DNA of 64,000 bases from Fuscovulum sp. (GTDB lineage Bacteria; Pseudomonadota; Alphaproteobacteria; Rhodobacterales; Rhodobacteraceae): contig CP136571.1 in the NCBI GenBank assembly GCA_035192965.1, forward strand, positions 2,562,501-2,626,500, in the 5' to 3' direction. The position numbers and the translations under genes are program-made. This document shows positions 27,289-36,194 of this stretch, one piece after another; position 1 is the stretch's first letter, and each line of letters begins with the position of its first letter. The notes under the pieces were generated by a model. It had not been told where the DNA came from. It did no database searches and saw nothing but the letters and a program-made list of their open reading frames with translations.

Positions 27289-27479
27289 TTGCCTGTTCCT
27301 TGTGCAGATAGGATCGTGTTTGCGGCTGTACCGATGCAAAGCCAAGGGTGGATGACGTGAGTATGTCTTAAAAACTGGCGTTGCACATTTTTTAGGCATG
27401 TTTGCCCAGAGCAGCGCCAGATTGTCAGGCGCGGCGGTGTGGCCTAGGAAGGGTGAAAGGGCAAGGGAGTCGCGCCGGA

Positions 27480-28610
27480 ATGACCACGGCCGCCGTCATC
27501 GTCGCCGCAGGACGCGGAAGCCGCGCCGGAGGCGAGGTACCAAAGCAATGGCAGATGCTGGCCGGGGCGCCGGTTCTGGCCCATACACTTGCGGCTTTTC
27601 GGGGCCATGTGGACCGGCTGGTGCTGGTGATCCATCCGGATGATCGTGACCGCGCGGCCGCCGTGGCGGGCGATGCATTGCTGGTGCCGGGAGGCGCGAC
27701 GCGGGATGCATCGGTCCGCGCGGCGCTTGAGGCGCTGGAGGGAACCGGGGTTGTGCGCGTGCTGATCCATGACGGGGCGCGGCCTTTGGTCGAGGCGGGC
27801 GTGATCGGACGCGTGCTGGCCGCGCTGGAGGATTATCCGGGCGCTGCACCGGCCCTGACTGTGACAGATGCGTTGTGGCGCGGCAGGGACGGTCTGGTCG
27901 ACGGGACGCAGGACCGGGCCGGGTTATGGCGGGCGCAGACGCCGCAGGGGTTCCGGTTTAACGCGATCCTGGCCGCGCATCGTGCGCATCCGGGCCAAGC
28001 GGCAGATGATGTCGAGGTGGCGCGGGCGGCCGGGCTTGACGTGGCTATCGTCGAGGGCAATGAGGCCAATCTGAAACTGACCTTTCCCGGCGATTTCGCG
28101 CGGGCTGAGGCGATCCTGAAGGGACGCAGCATGGATGTGCGGCTGGGCAATGGATATGACGTGCATGCCTTTACGGCGGGCGATCACGTCTGGCTGTGCG
28201 GGGTGAAAGTGGCGCATGACAAGGCGCTTTTGGGCCATTCCGATGCCGATGTGGGGATGCATGCCCTGACCGATGCGATCTATGGCGCGCTGGCCGAGGG
28301 CGATATCGGCCGCCATTTCCCGCCCAGCGATCCGCAGTGGAAAGGGGCCGAAAGCCATATCTTCCTGCGCCATGCGGCGGAACTGATGCGCGCGCGCGGC
28401 TATGCGCTGGGCAATTGTGATGTGACGCTGGTTTGTGAGCGGCCCAAGATCGGGCCGCATGCGGCGGCAATGCAGGCGGCGCTGGCCGCGATCATGGGGG
28501 TGGAGGTGGACCGCGTCAGCGTGAAGGCCACCACGTCCGAGCGTTTGGGGTTCACGGGCCGCGAGGAAGGCATCGCCGCCTTGGCGACGGCCTGTCTGGT
28601 GCGGGCATGA
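27480..28610 (+). CDS. ispDF: Bifunctional IspD/IspF (MEP cytidylyltransferase and MECDP synthase)
   Basis: The 376-residue fusion covers steps three and five of the non-mevalonate isoprenoid pathway. The N-terminal IspD half (1-218) has [19 protein letters not shown] for CTP binding and '[11 protein letters not shown]'. The C-terminal IspF half (from about 220) has [27 protein letters not shown] and the '[17 protein letters not shown]' signature, with metal ligands Asp-x-His in YDVHAF. Such fusions are common in alphaproteobacteria. The ATG at 27480 was chosen because IspD starts there. Its stop overlaps pgpA (ATGA). It is divergent from dusB with a 191-base gap. Confidence 0.96.
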   Translation: MTTAAVIVAAGRGSRAGGEVPKQWQMLAGAPVLAHTLAAFRGHVDRLVLVIHPDDRDRAAAVAGDALLVPGGATRDASVRAALEALEGTGVVRVLIHDGARPLVEAGVIGRVLAALEDYPGAAPALTVTDALWRGRDGLVDGTQDRAGLWRAQTPQGFRFNAILAAHRAHPGQAADDVEVARAAGLDVAIVEGNEANLKLTFPGDFARAEAILKGRSMDVRLGNGYDVHAFTAGDHVWLCGVKVAHDKALLGHSDADVGMHALTDAIYGALAEGDIGRHFPPSDPQWKGAESHIFLRHAAELMRARGYALGNCDVTLVCERPKIGPHAAAMQAALAAIMGVEVDRVSVKATTSERLGFTGREEGIAALATACLVRA

Positions 28611-29092
28611 TGCGGGCTGTGGCGACTGTCTTTGGAGTTGGGCTGCTGCGCCCGGCGCCGGGGACGTGGGGATCATTGGTCGCGGTGGGTGTGGGGGTGG
28701 TGATTGACCGCTTTCTTGGCTTTCCGGGCTTGGCCGTGGCCACGTTGGCGGCGGCGGCGGTGGGATTCTGGGCCTGCGCGGCGGTCTGCGGGCCGGGAGA
28801 GGACCCATCAGAGGTGGTAATCGACGAAGTGGCAGGGCAGTGGATCGCGCTGCTGTTTCCGTCATTCGCCTTTTGGATGCGGGATTTTGACGGCTGGATG
28901 CCCTATCCCGGTTGGTTGGCGGCCTTCCTGCTGTTCCGACTGTTCGACATCTGGAAGCCCGGACCGGTGGGTTGGGCCGACCGGCGCGGGGATGCGGCGG
29001 GGGTGATGTGGGATGACATCATCGCTGGGGTGTTTGCCGGAATTGGCGTAGTGATTGCAGCGGGTGTGGCGCATGGGCTGTTGATGGGATGA
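28607..29092 (+). CDS. pgpA: Phosphatidylglycerophosphatase A
   Basis: The 161-residue membrane protein removes the phosphate from phosphatidylglycerophosphate in phospholipid synthesis. It shows the family N-terminus '[17 protein letters not shown]', the catalytic [12 protein letters not shown] motif near residue 66, and '[18 protein letters not shown]'. Several hydrophobic helices fit an inner-membrane location. Two ATGs in a row begin at 28607, and the first overlaps the ispDF stop. It forms a short operon with ispDF and cinA. Confidence 0.93.
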   Translation: MMRAVATVFGVGLLRPAPGTWGSLVAVGVGVVIDRFLGFPGLAVATLAAAAVGFWACAAVCGPGEDPSEVVIDEVAGQWIALLFPSFAFWMRDFDGWMPYPGWLAAFLLFRLFDIWKPGPVGWADRRGDAAGVMWDDIIAGVFAGIGVVIAAGVAHGLLMG

Positions 29093-29096
29093 GGCG

Positions 29097-29603
29097 ATGG
29101 CGCGCAAGGCGGTGAGAGACGCGGTGGCAGAGACGGTATCGGTGCCTGCGCTGTTGCAGGCGGCGCGCTATTGGGGCGTGAAGATCGCTACCGCCGAAAG
29201 CTGCACCGGAGGGCTGATCGCCGGCGCGCTGACTGATGTGGCGGGATCGTCGGATGTGTTCGAGCGGGGTTTTGTGACCTATTCCAATGCCGCCAAGCGC
29301 GAGATGCTTGGGGTTCGGGCAGAAACGCTTGATGCCTTTGGTGCCGTGTCCGAACAGGTCGCGCGCGAAATGGCCGAAGGCGCGCTGACCCATTCGGCGG
29401 CGGAGATGGCGGTATCTGTCACCGGAATTGCCGGACCGGGTGGATCGGAGTTCAAGCCGGAAGGGCGGGTCTGTTTCGGGCTGGCCCTGCGCGGGCGCGA
29501 GACGGTGGTGGAAACGGTAGAGTTCGGCGCGCTGGGCCGGGCGGGCGTGCGGCAAGCTACAGTGGAACATGCGCTGGGGATGATGGCGCGGGCGCTTGTC
29601 TAA
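29097..29603 (+). CDS. CinA C-terminal family protein (nicotinamide-nucleotide amidase PncC-like)
   Basis: The 168-residue protein is the stand-alone form of the CinA C-terminal domain, which removes the amide of nicotinamide mononucleotide to recycle NAD precursors. The signature 'TAESCTGGLIAGALTDVAGSSDVFERGFVTYSN' carries the catalytic Ser in ESCTGG. The end 'VTGIAGPGGSEFKPEGRVCFGLA' is also typical. It starts four bases after pgpA, with GATGAGGCG just ahead. An N-terminal molybdopterin-like CinA domain is absent, as usual in short PncC proteins. Confidence 0.9.
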   Translation: MARKAVRDAVAETVSVPALLQAARYWGVKIATAESCTGGLIAGALTDVAGSSDVFERGFVTYSNAAKREMLGVRAETLDAFGAVSEQVAREMAEGALTHSAAEMAVSVTGIAGPGGSEFKPEGRVCFGLALRGRETVVETVEFGALGRAGVRQATVEHALGMMARALV

Positions 29604-29616
29604 GGGCGGTGCCTGT

Positions 29617-29669
29617 GGCCAGCCCCGGGGCTTTGCCCCGGACCCCAGGGTATTTCAGCCAAGATGAAG
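29617..29669 (+). repeat. Dispersed GC-rich intergenic repeat, copy 3
   Basis: CCCCGGGG and GGGGCTTTGCCCC hairpins are followed by GGACCCCAGGGTATTTCAGC and CAAGATGAAG. The order (hairpin, GGACCCC, GG-TA-TTT, AAGATG) matches copy 2. It lies between convergent cinA and the esterase gene. The palindromic part could work as a terminator for either gene. Confidence 0.55.
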
Positions 29670-29677
29670 CCGGTGGT

Positions 29678-30529
29678 TCAGGGATGGTCTGCGAAAAAGC
29701 GCAGCACCTCGGTCGTGGCGCTGATGTCCTGCGTGGCTCCCTGACGCGCGGCGCGGCGGCTTCCCGGCCAGGCATGACCGCCGCCTTCGATCGTCTGGAT
29801 GCGCACCTGCACCCTGCCCCGCCCGTCGGCATAATTGCGTTCGACCACACGCATTCCATCCGCGGCGGGGTCGATGACGTGTTCGGTGCGGGCGAGCATG
29901 GGGAATGGGGCAAGGAAAGCCGCCTCGACCGAGGCGACAGAGGCGAAATTGGTGCGGGTGAGGCTGCTGTCGCCCTGCCCGCCTGCATAGGGAACCATGG
30001 CATCGGCAGTGCCGTGGATGTGCAGCAAGGGAACCGGCCCTTTCACGCGGATGCGGCCGGTGTCCATCGTGCCGGCGACGCCAGCGACCGCGCGGACACG
30101 ACCGGGGTGACGGGCGGCGTAGGTTTCCGCCATGATCGCCCCATTCGACATGCCGGTGAGGTACAGCCGTTCGGGATTGAGGCAGAAACGGCGGGTAGCG
30201 TCTGCGATGACGGCATCAAGGAAGGCCATATCATCCACCCGATTCCGCTGGGCTGATCCGCAACAATAGCCGCCATTCCAGGTGGCGGCGCGACCGGTGC
30301 CCTCGGGATAGATCACCGCGTAACCCTGCCGGTTTGCGGGGCGCGAGAGGCCGGAAGAGCGGGCGAATTGATCTGCACTTCCGCCGCCGCCATGTAGCCC
30401 GATGATGACGGGCGCTCCCTGAGCGTTGGCGGGAAGGTCGATGCGATAGCTGCGGTCGCCAAGACGGACGGTTTCGGCCGCGGCGGGGGCAGTGGCGAGG
30501 GCAAGCAGCAGGACAAAAAAACGAAGCAT
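29678..30529 (-). CDS. Secreted PHB depolymerase/feruloyl esterase-family hydrolase
   Basis: The 283-residue protein starts with a signal peptide (hydrophobic segment ending ATAPAAA). It then shows an alpha/beta-hydrolase fold: oxyanion region IGLHGGGGS, nucleophile Ser in LTGMSNGAIMA, Asp in HGTADAMVPY and His in GGGHAWPG. This matches the LpqC/polyhydroxybutyrate depolymerase-like esterases. It should be periplasmic or secreted; the substrate may be a polyester or an aryl ester. The ATG at 30529 is preferred over 30535 because an AGGGG ribosome site lies six bases ahead of it. Confidence 0.82.
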   Translation of the reverse strand: MLRFFVLLLALATAPAAAETVRLGDRSYRIDLPANAQGAPVIIGLHGGGGSADQFARSSGLSRPANRQGYAVIYPEGTGRAATWNGGYCCGSAQRNRVDDMAFLDAVIADATRRFCLNPERLYLTGMSNGAIMAETYAARHPGRVRAVAGVAGTMDTGRIRVKGPVPLLHIHGTADAMVPYAGGQGDSSLTRTNFASVASVEAAFLAPFPMLARTEHVIDPAADGMRVVERNYADGRGRVQVRIQTIEGGGHAWPGSRRAARQGATQDISATTEVLRFFADHP

Positions 30530-30603
30530 CGGCATCCCCTGATCAGGTGTGATGCAGTGTGATACGCGTCTGATCGCAGGTTCCGTCGCGGATTTTGGGC
30601 GGA

Positions 30604-31056
30604 TCAGACCTTTGGGCCGTGCAATTCTGCCGCGCGGCGTTCGAAGGCGCGCACGACGCGCTGCATCGCGTCATTGAACACCACGCCGATGATGCCTTGC
30701 AGGATGGCGTTGCGAAATTCGAAATCGACGAAAAAATCCACCTCGCAGCCGCCTTCGACATCGCGGAAGGACCAGGTGGATTTCATGTGCTTGAAGGGGC
30801 CGTCCAGATACTCCGTATCGATCTTGCGGGCGTCCGGCCACAGGGTGACGCGGCTGCCAAAGCGTTCGCGGAACACCTTGAAGCTGATCACCAGATCGGC
30901 CTCCATCACTTCGCCCCCCGGGATGGGACGACGCGAGCGGATGCGGGCGGCAGAGTTCCAGGGCAGAAACTTCGGGTAAGACCCGACATCGGCCACCAGA
31001 TCATACATCTGCTGGGCGGTGTAAGGCAGGCGCTTTATTTCGTGATGGGTGGGCAT
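30604..31056 (-). CDS. RatA/COQ10-type START-domain protein
   Basis: The 150-residue protein begins 'MPTHHEIKRLPYTAQQMYDLVADVGSYPKFLPWNSAARI', the hallmark of the COQ10/RatA group. It ends 'FEFRNAILQGIIGVVFNDAMQRVVRAFERRAAEL'. COQ10 binds ubiquinone and helps its synthesis or delivery. E. coli RatA was described as blocking ribosome subunit joining. In alphaproteobacteria the quinone role is the more likely one. The ATG at 31056 matches the family start. It is divergent from hpt with a 72-base gap. Confidence 0.9.
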   Translation of the reverse strand: MPTHHEIKRLPYTAQQMYDLVADVGSYPKFLPWNSAARIRSRRPIPGGEVMEADLVISFKVFRERFGSRVTLWPDARKIDTEYLDGPFKHMKSTWSFRDVEGGCEVDFFVDFEFRNAILQGIIGVVFNDAMQRVVRAFERRAAELHGPKV

Positions 31057-31128
31057 TCGGGCGCCTGACTTCGCGTGACTTGGCACCGTGTAATGGTTAG
31101 ACCGGGGCGGGAAATCAAGGGGTGTGGG

Positions 31129-31668
31129 ATGACTGAGCGGCCATATGTCATAGACCAGATGATCAGCGCCAAGGCGATTGCCGCGCGGGTGGAGGCGTTG
31201 GCGGCCGAGATCACGGCGCATTACGCAGGCACGGATAAGCTGGTGGTGGTGGGCCTGCTGCGCGGGTCTTTCGTGTTCATCGCCGATCTGGTGCGCGAGA
31301 TTGACCTGCCCGTGGAGGTGGATTTCCTTGAGGCCTCTTCCTATGGCGATGCGATGCATTCGAGCCGCGAGGTGCGCATCCTGAAGGATCTGCGCGGCGA
31401 GATTGCGGGGCGGGATGTGCTGGTGGTGGAGGATATCGTCGATACGGGCTTTACCCTGCATCATGTGAAGAACCTGCTGCTGAGCCGGGAACCCAAGCGG
31501 CTTGAGGTTTGTGCGCTACTGGACAAGCCGTCTCGGCGCGAGGTGGAGATCAAGGCCACCTGGACGGGATTCGAAATCCCCGATGAATTTGTGGTGGGCT
31601 ACGGCATTGATTTCGCTCAGCGCAACCGCAACCTTCCTTATATCGGCAAGGTGCGGTTTACGGGGTGA
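31129..31668 (+). CDS. hpt: Hypoxanthine phosphoribosyltransferase
   Basis: The 179-residue purine-salvage enzyme turns hypoxanthine or guanine plus PRPP into IMP or GMP. It has the PPi loop [15 protein letters not shown] near residue 38 and the PRPP motif [14 protein letters not shown] near residue 97. The family end is '[27 protein letters not shown]'. The ATG at 31129 was chosen over the upstream in-frame codon at 31075 because it begins just before the conserved region. A 55-residue membrane protein gene follows four bases after its stop. Confidence 0.94.
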   Translation: MTERPYVIDQMISAKAIAARVEALAAEITAHYAGTDKLVVVGLLRGSFVFIADLVREIDLPVEVDFLEASSYGDAMHSSREVRILKDLRGEIAGRDVLVVEDIVDTGFTLHHVKNLLLSREPKRLEVCALLDKPSRREVEIKATWTGFEIPDEFVVGYGIDFAQRNRNLPYIGKVRFTG

Positions 31669-31672
31669 GCGG

Positions 31673-31840
31673 ATGAATCCGATGTGGTTGGTGCGGATGG
31701 CACGATGGGCGCGCAATCCGCCCTCGCCCGAACGGGTGAAGCTGGTCTTTGCCGTGATCGCGCTGTGTTTGCTGATTTTTGGGTATGAATGGCTGTTCGG
31801 CTGGCCTGAATGGCTGGTGCCGCAGAAGATTCGGCCCTGA
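31673..31840 (+). CDS. Small single-pass membrane protein, 55 aa
   Basis: This short frame encodes MNPMWLVRMARWARNP followed by a single hydrophobic segment at about residues 23-43 (KLVFAVIALCLLIFGYEWLFG). The N-terminal side is positively charged, which would put the N-terminus inside. It starts four bases after hpt, with GAGCGG just upstream. I recall similar small proteins after hpt or guanine-salvage genes in Rhodobacteraceae, but have no function to give. Coding is supported by its tight spacing and sensible protein composition rather than by length. Confidence 0.6.
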   Translation: MNPMWLVRMARWARNPPSPERVKLVFAVIALCLLIFGYEWLFGWPEWLVPQKIRP

Positions 31841-31943
31841 GCAGATTGAACGCCGTTTCGCCTGTTCGCGACTTCGTCACTGGCGGGCATGGTGCGGGCT
31901 GGGCTAGGCTTTGCCCATTCATCCGCCACATGAGGCCATTTTC

Positions 31944-32828
31944 ATGCGCATTCTGCCCACCCTTGCCATTCTTGCCCTTGGCGGCGCGACCTTCGCCTGG
32001 TGGCTGACCGGGCCTTCGCCCCTGCCCTCGGCCACGTTTGACGGGATTACGGGTGATCCGGTACGGGGGGAGTTGGTGTTCACCGCTGCCGGGTGCGCAT
32101 CGTGCCATATGGCGCCGGGCGCAGAGGGTGAGGCGGAATTGGTGCTGGCGGGCGGGCAGAGCTTTCCGTCGGATTTCGGGACGTTCAAGGCCCCCAACAT
32201 CTCGCCCTCGGATCAGGGGATCGGCGGGTGGACGGTGGCGGAACTGGGCAATGCGCTGATGCGGGGCGTGTCGCCTGACGGGGCGCATTACTACCCTGCC
32301 CTTCCCTATTCGTCTTATGCCAAGATGCAGCCGCAGGATGTGGCCGATATTCACGCCTATATGCAGGGATTGCCGCCTTCGGACGTGGCAAGCCAGCCGC
32401 ATGACCTTGGCTTTCCGTTCAACATTCGCCGTAGCGTCGGTGTGTGGAAGCTGTTGTTCCTGAACGAAGATTGGGTGCTGAACGGCGACTTGACGCCGGG
32501 ACAGACCCGTGGGCGCGAGATCGTGGAGGCCTTGGCGCATTGTGCCGAATGCCACACCCCGCGCAACGCGCTGGGCGGGATGGACACCGCACGCTGGATG
32601 GCGGGGGCACCCAATCCTTCGGGCGAGGGGAACATTCCGAACATCACACCCGGAAAACTGACATGGTCGGAAGGTGAGATTGTGAGCTACCTGACCAGCG
32701 GTTTCACCCCAGAATATGACAGTGTCGGCGGGCATATGGTGCATGTGGTGGAGAACATGGCCAAGCTGCCCGAAAGCGACCGGCAGGCCGTGGCGGCCTA
32801 TCTGAAGGCGGTTCCAGCGGTGGAATGA
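31944..32828 (+). CDS. Di-haem cytochrome c, alcohol dehydrogenase subunit-like
   Basis: The 294-residue protein has an N-terminal membrane anchor (residues 3-22). Two haem c sites are visible: CASCH at 51-55 and CAECH at 200-204. Segments such as FKAPNISPSDQGIGGWT, 'YPALPYSSYAKM' and 'PNITPGKLTWSEGEIVSYLTSGFTPE' resemble cytochrome subunits of membrane alcohol, aldehyde and gluconate dehydrogenases. Those usually carry three haems; this one has two. No dehydrogenase gene is adjacent, so its electron donor is unknown. The ATG at 31944 directly precedes the anchor. Confidence 0.88.
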   Translation: MRILPTLAILALGGATFAWWLTGPSPLPSATFDGITGDPVRGELVFTAAGCASCHMAPGAEGEAELVLAGGQSFPSDFGTFKAPNISPSDQGIGGWTVAELGNALMRGVSPDGAHYYPALPYSSYAKMQPQDVADIHAYMQGLPPSDVASQPHDLGFPFNIRRSVGVWKLLFLNEDWVLNGDLTPGQTRGREIVEALAHCAECHTPRNALGGMDTARWMAGAPNPSGEGNIPNITPGKLTWSEGEIVSYLTSGFTPEYDSVGGHMVHVVENMAKLPESDRQAVAAYLKAVPAVE

Positions 32829-32914
32829 CAGGATTTCGCGGACGCTTCCTGCTCATCTGCTTGTGATTGCAGGGAATCCCCATCCATGGTAGCTGTTAAA
32901 AAAAACAGAGCAGC

Positions 32915-33808
32915 ATGGTGTATCCAATGAACAGGCAAATGGGCGGCGCGCTGGCGCTGCTTCTACTGGCGTCGCCGCTTCCGGCCCTGTCACAGGGGAT
33001 GGAGGCGCTGAGCTTTTCCGGCGATCTGGAATTCGAACATACGCGGCGCAATGGCGCGTCGGGCACGATGGCGGGGGGGGAGTTTTTCCTGCGCTATGAA
33101 GGGCCGATCGGGTTTGAGCTGGGCGCGGATATCGACCAAAATCTGGATAATGGGGATGACAATACCGTTCCCTTTCTGGCCGTGACCTTCGGGTTCGGCC
33201 CCGGTGAGGTGGCGCTGGGTGCGCCGCAGCCGGTGGCGGATCAGTTGATCGACATTCCCGATTTCGCGGGCATCCGCGAGTTGCAGTTGGGCATCGATCA
33301 GCGCACGACGTCGGTTGTGACGGGCTTTGCCAAATCGCTGGGCGAACAGATTTATGGCGCAAGGCTGACGGCTGAGACCGGGTCGCTGCGCTATGGCGCG
33401 TCGATCCATGGGGTGACACATCAAAGCGGCGCGTTCTGGCAGGTGGCCGGGGAATACGAGGCGCAGTCAGGCACCCAGATCGAGGGTGTGGTCGAGGGCG
33501 AGGATGGCAACCTGGGCGTGACCGTTGGGGCCAATCACCAGGCTGGCCAGTTCGACATGGGGGTCTACCTGACCAGCCAGCGGATCATCGGCGATTCTGA
33601 ATCGGCGCTGGCCTATGTGGGCTATGCGGTGACCCCGTCGCTGACAGTGCGCGGGCATTTGCGGGCCGAGGATGGTACGGTCAACGGCAACACGCTGGGG
33701 GTCGAGGCGGAGTATGGCTTTTCCAATGGGGCCTATGCACAGTTTGGCGCAGCGGATGGCAATACCACGAGCATGGTTCTGGACGCCTCGATCGGCTTCA
33801 AGTTCTGA
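32915..33808 (+). CDS. Outer-membrane beta-barrel protein (porin-like)
   Basis: The 297-residue protein has a cleavable signal peptide ending PLPALSQG. The mature part is glycine-rich with alternating polar and hydrophobic strands and ends in phenylalanine (ASIGFKF), the usual recognition signal of outer-membrane barrels. Acidic loops (QNLDNGDDN) resemble those of Rhodobacter porins, but I do not see a clear match to the classical porin. It is probably a small porin of unknown selectivity. The ATG at 32915 is used; another in-frame ATG lies at 32927. Confidence 0.7.
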   Translation: MVYPMNRQMGGALALLLLASPLPALSQGMEALSFSGDLEFEHTRRNGASGTMAGGEFFLRYEGPIGFELGADIDQNLDNGDDNTVPFLAVTFGFGPGEVALGAPQPVADQLIDIPDFAGIRELQLGIDQRTTSVVTGFAKSLGEQIYGARLTAETGSLRYGASIHGVTHQSGAFWQVAGEYEAQSGTQIEGVVEGEDGNLGVTVGANHQAGQFDMGVYLTSQRIIGDSESALAYVGYAVTPSLTVRGHLRAEDGTVNGNTLGVEAEYGFSNGAYAQFGAADGNTTSMVLDASIGFKF

Positions 33809-33864
33809 GTGAGGTATGCCAAGCAAGGCCCTGATTTTGAACGGTTATGAGTGACAGGTCACAG

Positions 33865-34476
33865 ATGATCCTGATCGGACAGTATGACAGCCCCTTTGTC
33901 CGCCGGGTGGGCATAGCACTGTCTATCTATGATTTTGCTTTCGAGCACCGGCCTTGGTCGGTGTTCGGTGATGCAGAGCGCGTCCGCGCGGTAAACCCGT
34001 TGATGCGGGTGCCTGTGCTTGTGCTGGATGACGGGCTGTCGCTGACGGACAGTCACATGATCCTTGATTATCTGGATGGGCAGGTGGACCAGCCTCTGTT
34101 TCCGCGCGCGGGCCGGGCGCGGGCCGTTGCGCTGCGCCGTGCGACGCTGGCATGTGGGGCGGCGGAGAAAGCGGTAAGCCTGTTTTATGAACAGCGTCTG
34201 CACACTGTCACCTCGGCCCAGTGGGAGGCACGATGCCGGTTGCAGATCGGGTCAGTGCTGGAGGCGCTTGAGGCCGAGGCGACGGATGCCCCCTATTGGG
34301 AGGCTGAGATGGGTCATGCGGATATCGCCCTGACCTGCGCGTTGCGCTTTATCGACGAGGCGCATCCGGGCCTGTTTGATGCCCAGACTTTTCCAAAGCT
34401 GCGGAAAAGGGCGCGGGCGATGGAGGCGATGGCTGTATTTCAGACCATCGCCCAGCCTTTTATCGCACCAGCGTGA
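33865..34476 (+). CDS. Glutathione S-transferase family protein
   Basis: The 203-residue protein has a thioredoxin-like N-terminal domain starting 'MILIGQYDSPFVRRVGIALSIYDFAFEHRPW'. The cis-proline is in NPLMRVPVLVL and the glutathione-binding step is LTDSHMILDYLD. An all-helical C-terminal domain with MGHADIALTCALRF follows. Ser at position 9 is probably the residue that activates glutathione. The substrate is unknown. An in-frame ATG at 33847 would add six residues; 33865 fits the family start better. Confidence 0.85.
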   Translation: MILIGQYDSPFVRRVGIALSIYDFAFEHRPWSVFGDAERVRAVNPLMRVPVLVLDDGLSLTDSHMILDYLDGQVDQPLFPRAGRARAVALRRATLACGAAEKAVSLFYEQRLHTVTSAQWEARCRLQIGSVLEALEAEATDAPYWEAEMGHADIALTCALRFIDEAHPGLFDAQTFPKLRKRARAMEAMAVFQTIAQPFIAPA

Positions 34477-34484
34477 CCCCGCGA

Positions 34485-35435
34485 TCAGGCGCGGCCGAGT
34501 TTCGCGTTGCGCGCTGTGCGCAGGCGGTCGAAATCATCGCCCGCGTGATAGCTGGACCGGGTTAAGGGCGTTGCCGACACCATCAGGAAGCCCTTGCCAT
34601 AAGCGGCGGTCTCATAGGCCTTGAACTCATCCGGGGTGACGAAACTGGCGATGCGGTGGTGTTTGGGCGTCGGTTGCAGGTATTGGCCGATGGTCAGGAA
34701 ATCGACATCCGCCGCGCGCATGTCATCCATCACTTGCAACACGGCCTGACGATCCTCGCCAAGACCCACCATAATGCCGGATTTGGTAAACATGCCGGGA
34801 TCAAGCTCTTTGACCTTTTGCAAAAGGCGCAGCGAATGGAAGTATCGCGCGCCGGGGCGCACCTCTGGGTACAGGCCGGGGACGGTTTCAAGGTTGTGGT
34901 TGAACACGTCAGGCCGCGCCTCGACCACGGCTTCGAGGGCCGAGGGCGGGCATTTCAGAAAATCCGGCGTCAGAATTTCGATGGTCGTGCCGGGGGCGCG
35001 GTGGCGGATAGCGCGGATGGTCTGGGCGAAGTGATCGGCCCCGCCATCGGCCAGATCATCCCGGTCCACCGAGGTGATGACGACATGTTTCAGGCCAAGC
35101 TGTTCTACCGCATGGGCCACACGGCCCGGCTCGAACGCATCAAGCGCCTGCGGCTTGCCTGTCGCCACGTTGCAGAAGGTGCAACCACGGGTACAAATCT
35201 CGCCCATGATCATCATGGTGGCATGGCCCTGAGACCAGCATTCCCCAACATTGGGACAGCCCGCCTCTTCGCAGACGGTCACAAGTTTCTTTTCGCGCAG
35301 GATGTCGCGCGTTCTCTTGTAACCATCTGACGTTGGAGCCTTTACCCGAATCCAGGACGGTTTTTTGGGCTGGTCATTGTCGGGGCGATGCGCCTTTTCG
35401 GGGTGGCGCTGATCGGGCAGTTTCAGGTCGCGCAA
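34485..35435 (-). CDS. lipA: Lipoyl synthase LipA
   Basis: The 316-residue radical-SAM enzyme inserts two sulfurs into octanoyl groups on carrier proteins to form lipoate. The auxiliary cluster cysteines are C55, C60 and C66 ([13 protein letters not shown]). The radical-SAM cluster cysteines are C81, C85 and C88 ([10 protein letters not shown]). The third conserved site, '[14 protein letters not shown]', gives the C-terminal serine ligand. Length and start fit the family. It is convergent with the GST gene and divergent from the LysE gene. Confidence 0.97.
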   Translation of the reverse strand: MRDLKLPDQRHPEKAHRPDNDQPKKPSWIRVKAPTSDGYKRTRDILREKKLVTVCEEAGCPNVGECWSQGHATMMIMGEICTRGCTFCNVATGKPQALDAFEPGRVAHAVEQLGLKHVVITSVDRDDLADGGADHFAQTIRAIRHRAPGTTIEILTPDFLKCPPSALEAVVEARPDVFNHNLETVPGLYPEVRPGARYFHSLRLLQKVKELDPGMFTKSGIMVGLGEDRQAVLQVMDDMRAADVDFLTIGQYLQPTPKHHRIASFVTPDEFKAYETAAYGKGFLMVSATPLTRSSYHAGDDFDRLRTARNAKLGRA

Positions 35436-35611
35436 CGGGTGATCCTCCCTCGGGGCGTGGTGCAGACATAAGCCCTTGTGCCGCTGTAGGCAACGCTGCG
35501 TGGTGACGCGGGGGCTTGCACCCGGTGCAAGGGTCGCGGGTTTGCGCTATGTCATGTGGGCCGGGCCGGCCATATCGCAAAGTGGCCGTGACCGATGCGG
35601 GGAATCACCGG

Positions 35612-36181
35612 ATGACTATTGCAGAACTGAGCCTTGCCCTGATGGTGTTGTTGCTGACACCGGGGCCAACCAACACGCTGATGCTGATGGCGGGGGTAGA
35701 GCGGGGCTGGACGCGGTCGCTTTGGTTGATCGGGGTGGAACTGGCAGCCTATCTGGCCGTGATCGTGCCGTTGGCGCTGTTGGCGCAGGGTTTGGCGGCA
35801 CAGATGGGGGTGCTGCGCCCGATTGTGGCGGGGTTGGCGGGACTGTGGGTGCTGTATCTGGCCGTCCGGATGTGGCGGACAGAGCCGGTGGCCGGGCAAG
35901 GAATAACGGTGACGGCGCAGCGGATGGCGCTGACGACGCTGCTCAATCCCAAGGGGTTGATCATGGGGCTTGTGTTGCTGCCTGCCGCCGGGGCGACGGA
36001 GGCGGCCTTTGGCGTGCTGGTGCTGGCGATCATTGTCGTGGCGGCCTTCTGGTCCGGGTTGGGCGCGCGCATGCCGGGGGCCGGGGACGGGGCCGCCATC
36101 CCGGCGCTGTGGCGACGGGTGGCGGCGGTCTGGCTGGCCGGGCTTTCCGTGATGATCGTGGCCGGGGGTATCGGGGCTTAG
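35612..36181 (+). CDS. LysE/RhtB-family amino-acid exporter
   Basis: The 189-residue protein has five to six hydrophobic segments and the signature near the N-terminus 'LLLTPGPTNTLMLMAGVERGW', characteristic of LysE/RhtB exporters. The later 'LTTLLNPKGLIMGLVLLPA' matches the family's conserved 'NPK' motif. It probably exports amino acids or homoserine-like compounds through the inner membrane. The ATG at 35612 begins right before the first helix; the upstream frame from 35516 has no support. The end is 14 bases from the convergent DUF6456 gene. Confidence 0.82.
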   Translation: MTIAELSLALMVLLLTPGPTNTLMLMAGVERGWTRSLWLIGVELAAYLAVIVPLALLAQGLAAQMGVLRPIVAGLAGLWVLYLAVRMWRTEPVAGQGITVTAQRMALTTLLNPKGLIMGLVLLPAAGATEAAFGVLVLAIIVVAAFWSGLGARMPGAGDGAAIPALWRRVAAVWLAGLSVMIVAGGIGA

Positions 36182-36194
36182 TACTCGGCAGGCG

